Part shown: piece after piece, positions 8,183-16,553 of the stretch
Layout of the letters: every line of letters begins with the position of its first letter
How positions within the stretch are numbered: the first letter of the stretch is position 1
From: an uncultured Erysipelotrichaceae bacterium
GTDB taxonomy: Bacteria; Bacillota_I; Bacilli_A; RFN20; CAG-826
Reading direction: 5' to 3'
Assembly (NCBI GenBank): GCA_902777015.1
Contig: CACYSA010000005.1
Coordinates: forward strand, 1-64,000
DNA: 64,000 nt
Made by a program: the position numbers and the translations under genes
Notes under the pieces: model-generated
Databases searched by the model: none
The model's input: only the letters and a program-made list of their open reading frames with translations
Told to the model about the DNA's origin: nothing

Positions 8183-10928
8183 GGTAGTTAATATGGAAAA
8201 CATAAATAACAAACGCCCAACCATTATTAATGGTGTTTTTAAGTTTATTAAAGATTATCTATTCCCAACTTTGGTGGCTATTCTTATCTTATTAACCAGT
8301 GGTCACGCGAGAACAACGACAAGACAAGGTGACTTTAATAGATTTACTTTAATCACATTATTTATATTTACTGTTTTCTTTATTGTTTTGTTCTTTATTA
8401 AAACACCAACAAAGTTATATAAATCTTTCTTACATCCAATTAAAGATAAGCTATATAAGAATCCATTAATATATACAGTAATTATTCCTATTATCGCTTT
8501 AGCGGTATTCTCTTTCTATTATTGGAGACATGTTAATTCATTATCCACGATAGGCCATTATCTATTATTAATTACATTTGGTTTCTGTTTTGCTTTAACT
8601 GTCCCTATTAAGAAGTTTATTGATTTCTTTAATAAGACATTAGTGGTTTTATCAGTTATCGCTTTAGTATTATTCTTAACAACATTAACCATTGGTAAAT
8701 TACCATTCTATACATCAACATTTATATCCGTTAATGAAGCACAATATCGCTCATTCTTAGATGTCTATTTTAGAATTGATGTTGGTGATCCTCGTAACTA
8801 TGGTCCTTTCTGGGAACCAGGTATCTTCTCATTAATATTAATTATTGGCATTGTTTTTGAATTATTAGTCAAAGAAAAACCTAACTGGGTTAATATCACT
8901 GTTTTTGCTTTAACACTTATATCTACATTCTCTACATCTGGATTAATTTTATTAATATGCTGCCCACCTTTATATTTCGCTAAAAAGAAGCATCGATTAC
9001 CTTTCTATATTTCATTAATCATCTCTTTAGCGTTAGTGTTCTTATTTATCTATTTAGGTGATCCTTCTAGTAATGTACCTTTCTTTAGTAAAGTGTTCGC
9101 TAAGATGTTTAACACTAGTACCGCTAATGGTTCATTTAAAACAAGAATAGATTCCCCTCAATATGGTTTCCAATTGTTCTTAATTAGCCATGGTATAGGA
9201 TATGGTCCTAATTTATTTGATACAGTATATGAATCAATAGGTATTGCTCAAACATCAACATTTGGTTGGTTAGTGGGCGCCTTTGGTATCATGGGCTTAT
9301 ATTTCTTAATTGTCTTTGTGATTGCCTTATTCTGGTATTTCTTTAAAAAGAACAATTTAAGAACGGCTTTATCTGTCTTAGTCTTTACTGTCATTATCAC
9401 TAACTGTGAACCAATGTATGCTTTCTCAATATTCTGGGTATTAGCGATGTATCCAATTGCTAGCTTAATTAAGAAGAGCTATGTGAAACACGGTTACGTT
9501 ACTACATTAGATGAATCAGTTACTAATTCTAGTACGGGCACTAAATTAACATTCACTAATTTATCTGGTTCATTAGTCGTTAAAGTATTAGCGCTTTTAA
9601 TTGGTTTATTTACTTATCCTTTATATATCAAATACTTCGCTAATATGACTCCTATTATGGGTGTAAACGGCAACGAAACAACATATGGTGCGATAGCACT
9701 AGGTGCATGGCTAGTTATATTACAAATATTATCTTGGATATTAACTTTTGATATCGGTATTGGTAATGGTTTAAAAAACAAAGTAGTGGCCGCATTAAAT
9801 GAAAATAGAAGAGATGATGTTCGTAAATATATCTCATGTGCTTATATCACTAATTTAGCGATTATCATCGTTGTTTTAGCATTTGGTGTTCATATTATTG
9901 AATCAATTAATTTCAATACCTTACTTAATATTTCTGAACAAGTAGTGCCTCTTAAAACTCTCCAATTAGCGTTCACTCTTGCCTTTATATCAATCTGCTT
10001 AGAATTCTTCTTGAAGATTGTTTTAAATATTTATCAAGCATTACAAAAAGAAACAATCGCTTCTTTAATTCCATTATTATCTACAGTTTTATTATTAATA
10101 TTTGTTTCTATTATTCGTATAGAAAAGATGGATGAAGCATTAATCGCTATTTCTGGCTTCTATATTGCTTCCGTTAATGTTCCTTTAATTATATTAACTA
10201 TCATTCTTTTTACTACATCGTTAAAAGACTGTAAGCCATCGCTTAAGAAATGGTCATTCCCTGTGGCTAGAAGCATTATTACCTTAGGTGGTTTATATTT
10301 CTTAATTCAAATATTCTTATTGATTATTAATTCGACAAATAAAGTTATTATTTCTCATACATATGGGGCATCTGTAGTTACTGAATATGAACCATATCTA
10401 AAGATATTCTCTGCGATCACTATGGTGGGTAGCGCAATATCTTTACCTTTATGGACATTAACCGTAAGAGCGGATGTTAATAAAGATTATATCTGGATGA
10501 AACGCACGCAAAAGATGACAGTCTATATGGTCATATTATTTATTGTTGGCGCTGCTCTTGCGGCATCATTCTTACAGCTCATATTTAATTTATGGCTAGG
10601 TGATGAAACTATTAAAGTCGACTTCTTTAAAGCGGGTATGTTTGCCTTATGGGCGGTAACGACGATTATCTCTTATTTCGCTAGTGCTTTCGCTAATGGC
10701 TTACAAATATTAAAACCACAGTTAATCGTGTATGGAGTGGGCGCTATCGCTAAAGTACCATTATTTATTGTCTTAAATAAAGTCGTGCCTAATTTAGATT
10801 GGATAAGTTTAATTATTATTGATACAGCGATTATGTTAATCGCATCAATATTAATGATAGTTATTAATCATATCGCTATTAATAATCGCATTAAAAATTT
10901 AGAGGTTAGTAATAATGAAAACAAATAG
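8160..10928 (+). CDS. fused O-antigen/capsule polymerase (Wzy-like) and flippase (Wzx-like)
   Basis: A single uninterrupted 922-residue membrane protein. Residues ~15-430 have ten or more hydrophobic segments with the Wzy/ligase-type hallmark of a long external loop containing GPFWEPGIFSLIL and later FKTRIDSPQYGF. After a hydrophilic linker (~435-460) residues ~460-915 look like a MOP-family polysaccharide flippase (LIGLFTYPLYIKYF, WLVILQILSWILTFDIGIGNGLKNKV, RKYISCAYI). Wzx moves the lipid-linked unit across the membrane and Wzy polymerises it outside; they are normally separate proteins. The first ATG (8160) overlaps the previous gene; ATG 8175 has the better Shine-Dalgarno-like GAGG. The next gene overlaps by 14 bp. 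Confidence 0.8.
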   Translation: MRKLIMDRVVNMENINNKRPTIINGVFKFIKDYLFPTLVAILILLTSGHARTTTRQGDFNRFTLITLFIFTVFFIVLFFIKTPTKLYKSFLHPIKDKLYKNPLIYTVIIPIIALAVFSFYYWRHVNSLSTIGHYLLLITFGFCFALTVPIKKFIDFFNKTLVVLSVIALVLFLTTLTIGKLPFYTSTFISVNEAQYRSFLDVYFRIDVGDPRNYGPFWEPGIFSLILIIGIVFELLVKEKPNWVNITVFALTLISTFSTSGLILLICCPPLYFAKKKHRLPFYISLIISLALVFLFIYLGDPSSNVPFFSKVFAKMFNTSTANGSFKTRIDSPQYGFQLFLISHGIGYGPNLFDTVYESIGIAQTSTFGWLVGAFGIMGLYFLIVFVIALFWYFFKKNNLRTALSVLVFTVIITNCEPMYAFSIFWVLAMYPIASLIKKSYVKHGYVTTLDESVTNSSTGTKLTFTNLSGSLVVKVLALLIGLFTYPLYIKYFANMTPIMGVNGNETTYGAIALGAWLVILQILSWILTFDIGIGNGLKNKVVAALNENRRDDVRKYISCAYITNLAIIIVVLAFGVHIIESINFNTLLNISEQVVPLKTLQLAFTLAFISICLEFFLKIVLNIYQALQKETIASLIPLLSTVLLLIFVSIIRIEKMDEALIAISGFYIASVNVPLIILTIILFTTSLKDCKPSLKKWSFPVARSIITLGGLYFLIQIFLLIINSTNKVIISHTYGASVVTEYEPYLKIFSAITMVGSAISLPLWTLTVRADVNKDYIWMKRTQKMTVYMVILFIVGAALAASFLQLIFNLWLGDETIKVDFFKAGMFALWAVTTIISYFASAFANGLQILKPQLIVYGVGAIAKVPLFIVLNKVVPNLDWISLIIIDTAIMLIASILMIVINHIAINNRIKNLEVSNNENK

Positions 10929-12615
10929 ATTTAAAATCTCTAAATGGATCATGCTTTCTTTAGCCATTCTTTTTAATGGTTTTATTATTGTTTATTCATG
11001 TTTAAGTGATAAGGTCACTAATGAATGGTCACGTTTTGTTAGTAATATCTTTACTAATCTCATTAATGGTGTGACTCATAAAGAAGTGGAAGTAATTCCT
11101 ATTACCGCTTTATATCCAGAAATTGATACTGAACGTACATATAACAAACTTCCTGGTTATGAATTAGATGAAATACCATTAGGGTATTGTAAAGAAATAA
11201 GCGCAAACTTTAGACCATTTGACGCTACTAATAAAGCGATTAATTTCACGACAGAACAAAATGATGTTGTAAGAATTGAATCAAAATTTGATACCGCTTT
11301 TATCTATGGTTTAAGAACAGGTGAAGCTACTATCACAATTAGTAATAGTGATAAAACCATTAGTAAAGATGTAAAAGTTAAAGTTGTTGATAATATTGGT
11401 CCAATAGAGTTTTACACAGAAATAAAAAATAAACAAATCGCTATTGGTCATCCAGAAACAATTAATTTGTCATATCTAGATACTGATAAAGATACAGATA
11501 AGTCATATCGTTATTCAATCGCCTATGATTTTACAAAGCTACATTTTGATTCATCTGATGAAAGTGTCGCTACAGTTGATAAATTTGGTGTCATCCATCC
11601 AATAAGCGAAGGGACTAGCCTTATCTCTATATATTGCGATGGTGGTTTAACAGTTCATAACTATGATATTACAGTGGTAGCAGGAACATCACCCACTCCG
11701 TATTCTAATTTAGAATTAGAAGGCAGTGATGTTTGTTATGAAAATGATTACGTTAAAGATAAAGGAAAAGGCAATAAGTATTGTTATCCATTAACAATTA
11801 AAGACAATAATAGTTCTCTAAATCCAAAAGATTTCATATGGGAAAGCTCTAATAACTTGAATGTTAAGGTGAACACTAATGGTGTAATGTGGGGCTTTAC
11901 TAAACTATCAAATACTGATGAACAAGTTACTATTACTGCGACAAGTAAAAAGACAGGTCAATCAGTTAGTAAAGTAGTGACACTAAAGAAACAATTACCA
12001 GAAAGCATTACTACTTGCTTTACTATGGGTGAACGTGAAATGTGGTCACCAACACAATTAACAGCCTTTGTGGGTGATGTAGTGACAGCGAAAGTCTATT
12101 ACGAAGTATCCGCTGATAATCTAAATATCATTGTTAACGCATCTAATGATGAAATGGTTGATATTGTTAATCAAGGTAGCAGTGTTGTTTTAGAATTCAA
12201 AAAAGAAGGAACTGTTGATATTACTATCACCTCCGAGTTAGTGCCTTCATTAAGTAAAAAGACAACATTTACCATCACTAAAGCTGGCGCAATTACTAAA
12301 GATGATTATGAAGATCTTAATTTAACAATTAGAAAATCTATTGGTCATGCGATGATGTTTGGTGTGACTCAAATATTCACATTCTTAGCTATCTATATGT
12401 TCTTCTATGATAAGAAGTGGTACTGGTTAGCGCTTATATCTTTAGGATGTGGTGTTGCTTTGGCAAGTATATCTGAATTAATACAATTCTTTATTCCATT
12501 AAGAAGCGGTACATTTATTGATGTTTTAATTGATTTATCTGGTGTCGCCATTGGTCTTGCTTTAGTAGTGGGTATCTTATTATTAATTAAGGTATTTAAG
12601 AAATTGAACAAGTAA
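10915..12615 (+). CDS. VanZ-family membrane protein with bacterial Ig-like (Big_2-type) external domains
   Basis: 566 residues. One membrane helix at ~12-30, then ~440 external residues made of repeated beta domains that read like Big_2 Ig-like modules (VVRIESKFDTAFIYGLRTGEATITI; SVATVDKFGVIHPISEGTSLISIYC). The C-terminal ~95 residues carry the VanZ core: SIGHAMMFG, SELIQFFIPLRSGTFIDVLIDLSG and three more helices. VanZ proteins give low-level teicoplanin resistance in enterococci, and relatives occur in envelope gene clusters. Here the Ig region replaces the short loop after helix 1. It overlaps the Wzy-Wzx gene by 14 bp and ends its operon. 12616-12827 downstream holds no gene that I can see. 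Confidence 0.75.
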   Translation: MKTNRFKISKWIMLSLAILFNGFIIVYSCLSDKVTNEWSRFVSNIFTNLINGVTHKEVEVIPITALYPEIDTERTYNKLPGYELDEIPLGYCKEISANFRPFDATNKAINFTTEQNDVVRIESKFDTAFIYGLRTGEATITISNSDKTISKDVKVKVVDNIGPIEFYTEIKNKQIAIGHPETINLSYLDTDKDTDKSYRYSIAYDFTKLHFDSSDESVATVDKFGVIHPISEGTSLISIYCDGGLTVHNYDITVVAGTSPTPYSNLELEGSDVCYENDYVKDKGKGNKYCYPLTIKDNNSSLNPKDFIWESSNNLNVKVNTNGVMWGFTKLSNTDEQVTITATSKKTGQSVSKVVTLKKQLPESITTCFTMGEREMWSPTQLTAFVGDVVTAKVYYEVSADNLNIIVNASNDEMVDIVNQGSSVVLEFKKEGTVDITITSELVPSLSKKTTFTITKAGAITKDDYEDLNLTIRKSIGHAMMFGVTQIFTFLAIYMFFYDKKWYWLALISLGCGVALASISELIQFFIPLRSGTFIDVLIDLSGVAIGLALVVGILLLIKVFKKLNK

Positions 12616-12827
12616 GTATTCTTCCATAATAAGAGTATCTTAATAGACATTAAAAACAGCTGTGATAATTGCCTACTAGCAACAATCTTTTGAATATTAT
12701 TGCCCAATACGGAAAAAATATTCAGTGAGTATTATATTTATTAAGGATAAATAATTAGTAAATACGCAAATACTGCTTAAATATTTAGAAATATAATTGA
12801 TTTTATGGATATCAATAATTATTTAGT

Positions 12828-12856
12828 TTGCAAAGTTTGCATATTTCTTTTATAAT
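12828..12856 (+). promoter_or_regulatory. promoter with overlapping dyad upstream of the HTH-CapE gene
   Basis: TTGCAA (12828-12833), a 17-bp spacer, then TATAAT (12851-12856). The perfect dyad TGCAAA-G-TTTGCA (12829-12841) covers the -35 box and start of the spacer, where a repressor would block polymerase. GGAGG (12875-12879) precedes the ATG. The dyad is a candidate operator for the HTH domain of the gene it drives. Confidence 0.7.
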
Positions 12857-12885
12857 GTGCTTACAATCAATAATGGAGGCACACT

Positions 12886-14091
12886 ATGACATTATTAGAA
12901 ATAAGAAATAAATGTAAATTAACACAAAAAGAAGCTAGTGATATTACTCATACTTCTTTAAGAACATATTGTTCATATGAAAAAGATGAAGATAAAGCGG
13001 ATCAACTAAAACTTCAAAGAATTAAACAATTATTAGAAGAATACGCTGATAACGATATCAATGTCTTAAAGGATAAAGTCTTATTAATTACCGGTGGTAC
13101 AGGTTCTTTCGGTGGTGCGGTTCTTAAAAGATTTATCACTTCCGATTTAGCGGAAATCCGTATCTTCTCTAGAGATGAAAAAAAACAAGATGATCTTAGA
13201 CATGAATTACAAGTTAAATATCCAGAACATGCTTCTAAAGTTAAATTCTATATCGGTGATGTTCGTTCTTTAGAATCTTGTAAAGGTGTGATGCCTGGTG
13301 TTGACTATATCTTCCACGCTGCAGCATTAAAACAAGTTCCATCTTGTGAATTCTTCCCAATGGAAGCTGTGAGAACAAATGTTATTGGTACTGATAATGT
13401 GCTTACCGCTGCAATTGAAGCGGGTGTTAAATGTGTCATCTGCTTATCTACAGATAAAGCGGCTTATCCAATTAACGCGATGGGTATTTCTAAAGCCTTA
13501 GAAGAAAAAGTCGCTATCGCTAAATCACGTAACAGTGGTCAAACACGTATTTGCTGTACTAGATACGGTAATGTTATGTGCTCAAGAGGTAGTGTTATCC
13601 CATTATGGATTGATCAAATTAGAAGTGGTAACCCAATTACCTTAACAGAACCATCTATGACAAGATTTATCATGTCCTTAGATGAAGCGGTTGACTTAGT
13701 TTTATTCGCCTTTAAGAATGGTGAAAATGGTGACTTATTAATCCAAAAAGCACCAGCGTGTACCATCCGTACACAAGCGGAAGCAGTCTGTGAACTCTTT
13801 GGTGGTAAGAAATCCGATATTAAAGTTATCGGTATCAGACATGGTGAAAAAATGTATGAAACATTATTAACCAAAGAAGAATGCGCTAAAGCGGTTGATA
13901 TGGGTAACTTCTATCGCGTACCTGCGGACAACCGTTCTTTAAATTATGATAAATATTTTATTGAAGGTGATAAGAAGAGAGCCACGATTGATGAATTCAA
14001 TTCCAATAACACTAAAATCTTAGATGTTAAAGAAACTAAAGCAAAGATTGCGTCTTTAGATTATATTAAAGATAGATTAAATGAAAAATAG
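12886..14091 (+). CDS. capE: HTH domain fused to UDP-GlcNAc 4,6-dehydratase/5-epimerase (CapE/FnlA-like)
   Basis: 401 residues, about 60 more than CapE/FnlA. Residues 1-50 form an Xre-like helix-turn-helix (CKLTQKEASDITHTSLRTYCSYE). The enzyme follows from ~61: Rossmann motif TGGTGSFGG (69-77), STDKAAYP with Lys191, and AMGISK where Met199-xxx-Lys203 replaces the usual SDR Tyr-xxx-Lys, as in the CapE subfamily. The reaction converts UDP-GlcNAc to the 4-keto-6-deoxy-L-talo intermediate for UDP-L-FucNAc. Good Shine-Dalgarno GGAGG and ATG 12886 show the HTH part is in the reading frame, not an annotation artefact. First gene of a capE-capG-capF operon. Autoregulation through the promoter dyad is inferred. 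Confidence 0.9.
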   Translation: MTLLEIRNKCKLTQKEASDITHTSLRTYCSYEKDEDKADQLKLQRIKQLLEEYADNDINVLKDKVLLITGGTGSFGGAVLKRFITSDLAEIRIFSRDEKKQDDLRHELQVKYPEHASKVKFYIGDVRSLESCKGVMPGVDYIFHAAALKQVPSCEFFPMEAVRTNVIGTDNVLTAAIEAGVKCVICLSTDKAAYPINAMGISKALEEKVAIAKSRNSGQTRICCTRYGNVMCSRGSVIPLWIDQIRSGNPITLTEPSMTRFIMSLDEAVDLVLFAFKNGENGDLLIQKAPACTIRTQAEAVCELFGGKKSDIKVIGIRHGEKMYETLLTKEECAKAVDMGNFYRVPADNRSLNYDKYFIEGDKKRATIDEFNSNNTKILDVKETKAKIASLDYIKDRLNEK

Positions 14092-14102
14092 GAGGCCCCT
14101 AT

Positions 14103-15263
14103 ATGTTCAAATGGCAAGATAACGGTAAAACCAAACTCTTAATCATCTGTGGCACACGTCCAGAAATCATTAGATTAGCCGCGGTGATGAAAAGAAGTAG
14201 AGAATATCTAGATACATGTATTTGTTATACAAATCAAAACTATGATAAAAATTTATCAACAGTTTTCTGGGAAGACTTTGATTTAGGTGGTCCAGATATC
14301 TTATTACATGTCGCTGGTAAAAACCTTGGTGAGACATGCGGTAATATCATCTCTCAAACATATGACCTCATGGTGGACCTTAAACCCGAAGCAGTCTTAG
14401 TCTTAGGGGACACAAATAGCTGCTTAAGCGCGATTAACGCGAAAAGATTACATATCCCATTATTCCATATGGAAGCGGGTAACCGCTGCAAAGACGAATG
14501 TCTACCAGAAGAAACAAATAGAAGAATCGTTGATATCATCTCTGATGTCAATCTTCCATATAGTGAAGCGGCGAGAAGATATTTAATCGAATGTGGTATG
14601 CCTAAAGAAAGAACATATGTCACTGGTTCTCCAATGGCGGAAGTTCTCTCTATGAATTTAGATAAGATTAAAAAGAGTGATGTTCTTAAACGCTTAGGCT
14701 TAGAAAAGAATAAATACATTCTTTTAAGCGCGCATAGAGAAGAAAACTTAGATAGTGATAAGAACTTCAATAATCTCTTTAATGCGATTAATGCTTTAGC
14801 AAGAAAATATGATATGCCAATTCTTTATTCTTGCCATCCACGTAGTAAAAAGAAACTAGACGCTAGTGGATTTAAACTTGATCCAAGAGTGAGAGTTAAT
14901 GAGCCATTAGGATTTAATGATTATAACAATTTACAAATGAACGCTTTAGCCATTGTTAGTGATAGTGGCACTCTTCCTGAAGAAAGCAGTTTCTATTTAT
15001 CAATTAATAGTCCAATCGCTGCAGTCTGTATCCGTACATCTACAGAAAGACCAGAAGCCATTGAAGCGGGTGATTTCATCATCGCTGGTATTACTGAAAA
15101 AGAATTATTACAAGCTACTGATATGGCTATAGAAATGAAGAACAATAATGTATTAGGTAAGCCATGTCCTGATTATGTAGATACATGTGTCTCTATGAAA
15201 GTAGTGAGAATCATTCAAAGCTACACAAATATCGTTAATAGAATGGTGTGGAGAAAAGAATAA
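14103..15263 (+). CDS. capG: non-hydrolysing UDP-sugar 2-epimerase (CapG/FnlC-like)
   Basis: 386 residues of the WecB/CapG fold. Visible motifs: IICGTRPEIIRLAAVM (N-terminal Rossmann half), VLVLGDTNSCLSA, HMEAGNRCKDECLPEETNRRIVD with the conserved acidic and basic active-site residues, SAHREEN, and DSGTLPEESSFY near the UDP site. It acts in the cytoplasm on the UDP-2-acetamido-2,6-dideoxy-L-talose made by the CapE/CapF steps, inverting C2 to give UDP-N-acetyl-L-fucosamine. A strong AGGAGG precedes the ATG; the gene lies 11 bp after capE and overlaps capF by one base (TAATG). Confidence 0.9.
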   Translation: MFKWQDNGKTKLLIICGTRPEIIRLAAVMKRSREYLDTCICYTNQNYDKNLSTVFWEDFDLGGPDILLHVAGKNLGETCGNIISQTYDLMVDLKPEAVLVLGDTNSCLSAINAKRLHIPLFHMEAGNRCKDECLPEETNRRIVDIISDVNLPYSEAARRYLIECGMPKERTYVTGSPMAEVLSMNLDKIKKSDVLKRLGLEKNKYILLSAHREENLDSDKNFNNLFNAINALARKYDMPILYSCHPRSKKKLDASGFKLDPRVRVNEPLGFNDYNNLQMNALAIVSDSGTLPEESSFYLSINSPIAAVCIRTSTERPEAIEAGDFIIAGITEKELLQATDMAIEMKNNNVLGKPCPDYVDTCVSMKVVRIIQSYTNIVNRMVWRKE

Positions 15264-16459
15264 TGAAGATTCTAGTAACTGGTTCTAAAGGCATGGTGGG
15301 AACCGCCTTAATCAATAATCTTAAAAATATAAGAGACGGTAAAAACAAAACAAGACCTAATATCCATATTGATGAAATATATGAATATGATTTAGGTGAT
15401 GAAGATAAACTAGATGCTTATTGTGCTGATTGTGACTTTGTCTTTAATCTAGCGGGAGTTAATAGACCACAAAATCAAGAAGACTTTATGAAAGGTAATT
15501 TTGGTTTTGCTTCTACCTTATTAGAAACATTAAAGGAACATCATAATAAAGCTCCTATTATGTTATCTAGTTCCACTCAAGCATCTTTAAGTGGCAGATT
15601 TGGTAATAGTGAATATGGTAAAAGTAAATTAGCGGGAGAAGAATTGTTCTTTAAATACGCTAAAGAGAATAATACTAAAGCATATGTCTATAGATTCCCA
15701 AATCTCATGGGCCATAGTAGACCTAAATATAACAGTGCGGTATCAACATTTTGTTGGGCGGTTGCTAATGATGAAGAATTCACCGTTAACGATAGAAATA
15801 CAGAATTAGAACTTCTCTATATTGATGACCTTATTGAAGGAATGTTCGATTTATTAGAAGGTAAAGAAAAGCACTGCGAATTTGACGGCGTGGACGCTAT
15901 TTTAAAAGATGATGGTAGATACTGCGTTGTTCCTGTTACTCATAAAGTGACACTAGGGGAAATCGTTGATCTACTGCAAGAATTTAAAACTCAACCAGTA
16001 TCATTAATGATGCCAAAGATGCCTGATGGTAGCTTCGCTAAAAAGTTATTTAGTTTATATTTATCTTATCTACCAAAAGATAAGTTTAAATATCAATTAA
16101 AGATGAATGTTGATGATAGGGGTTCTTTTACAGAATTAGTTCATACATTAGATTGTGGTCAAGTATCTATTAATATTACTAAACCAGGTATTACCAAAGG
16201 TAACCACTGGCATAACTCTAAATGGGAACAATTCATCGTTGTCGCGGGACACGGCTTAATCCAAGAAAGAAATATCAACACTGGTGAATTTGTTGAATTC
16301 GAAGTCAGTGGTGATAAAGTTGAAGCGGTCTACATGATTCCAGGTTGGACCCATAATATTATCAATCTATCTAAAACAGAAAACCTTGTTACTGTTATGA
16401 CATGTAATGAGATATTCAATAAAGATAGACCAGATACCTTCTTTGAGATAGTTAAATAA
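15263..16459 (+). CDS. capF: UDP-sugar C4 reductase, SDR plus cupin (CapF/FnlB-like)
   Basis: The start is ATG 15263, sharing one base with the capG stop; the upstream GTG 15248 is less likely. 398 residues. N-terminal SDR domain with ILVTGSKGMVGTA, FVFNLAGVNRP and the YGKSK active-site motif, then a C-terminal cupin (~290-398; TKGNHWHNSKWEQFIVVAGHG and IPGWTHNI give the metal-binding His/Glu set). CapF is a two-domain enzyme in which the cupin aids conversion of the 4-keto sugar and the SDR reduces it with NADPH. With capE and capG it completes UDP-L-FucNAc synthesis, so the surface polymer probably contains N-acetylfucosamine. Confidence 0.9.
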   Translation: MKILVTGSKGMVGTALINNLKNIRDGKNKTRPNIHIDEIYEYDLGDEDKLDAYCADCDFVFNLAGVNRPQNQEDFMKGNFGFASTLLETLKEHHNKAPIMLSSSTQASLSGRFGNSEYGKSKLAGEELFFKYAKENNTKAYVYRFPNLMGHSRPKYNSAVSTFCWAVANDEEFTVNDRNTELELLYIDDLIEGMFDLLEGKEKHCEFDGVDAILKDDGRYCVVPVTHKVTLGEIVDLLQEFKTQPVSLMMPKMPDGSFAKKLFSLYLSYLPKDKFKYQLKMNVDDRGSFTELVHTLDCGQVSINITKPGITKGNHWHNSKWEQFIVVAGHGLIQERNINTGEFVEFEVSGDKVEAVYMIPGWTHNIINLSKTENLVTVMTCNEIFNKDRPDTFFEIVK

Positions 16460-16462
16460 TTA

Positions 16463-16527
16463 TTCGTTGTATAAACGCAACGAATGTGCAACGAAAACAA
16501 ATGCGTTGCACTTTCGTTGCTTTTTTG
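16463..16527. repeat. upstream copy of a repeat flanking the AlbA_2 gene (CAACG/CGTTG array)
   Basis: About 52 bp here match 17794-17848: 25 of the first 31 positions agree, the following ~22 are identical. The core is an 8-bp stem GTGCAACG/CGTTGCAC. CGTTG or its complement occurs five times. The right arm supplies TTGCAC (16506-16511), the -35 box of the next gene, so the array may be an operator. It may also terminate the capEGF transcript. Confidence 0.75.
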
Positions 16528-16534
16528 ATATACT
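16506..16534 (+). promoter_or_regulatory. promoter of the AlbA_2 gene
   Basis: TTGCAC (16506-16511), exactly 17 bp, TATACT (16529-16534), then GAGG and ATG 16554. The -35 box is embedded in the CAACG inverted repeat. Confidence 0.75.
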
Positions 16535-16553
16535 GATAGTGAGGAAAAACAGT

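Noticed and set aside
12616-12827. Gene or terminator in the gap before capE
   Set aside because: Only short, imperfect inverted repeats without T-runs and no open frame of note.
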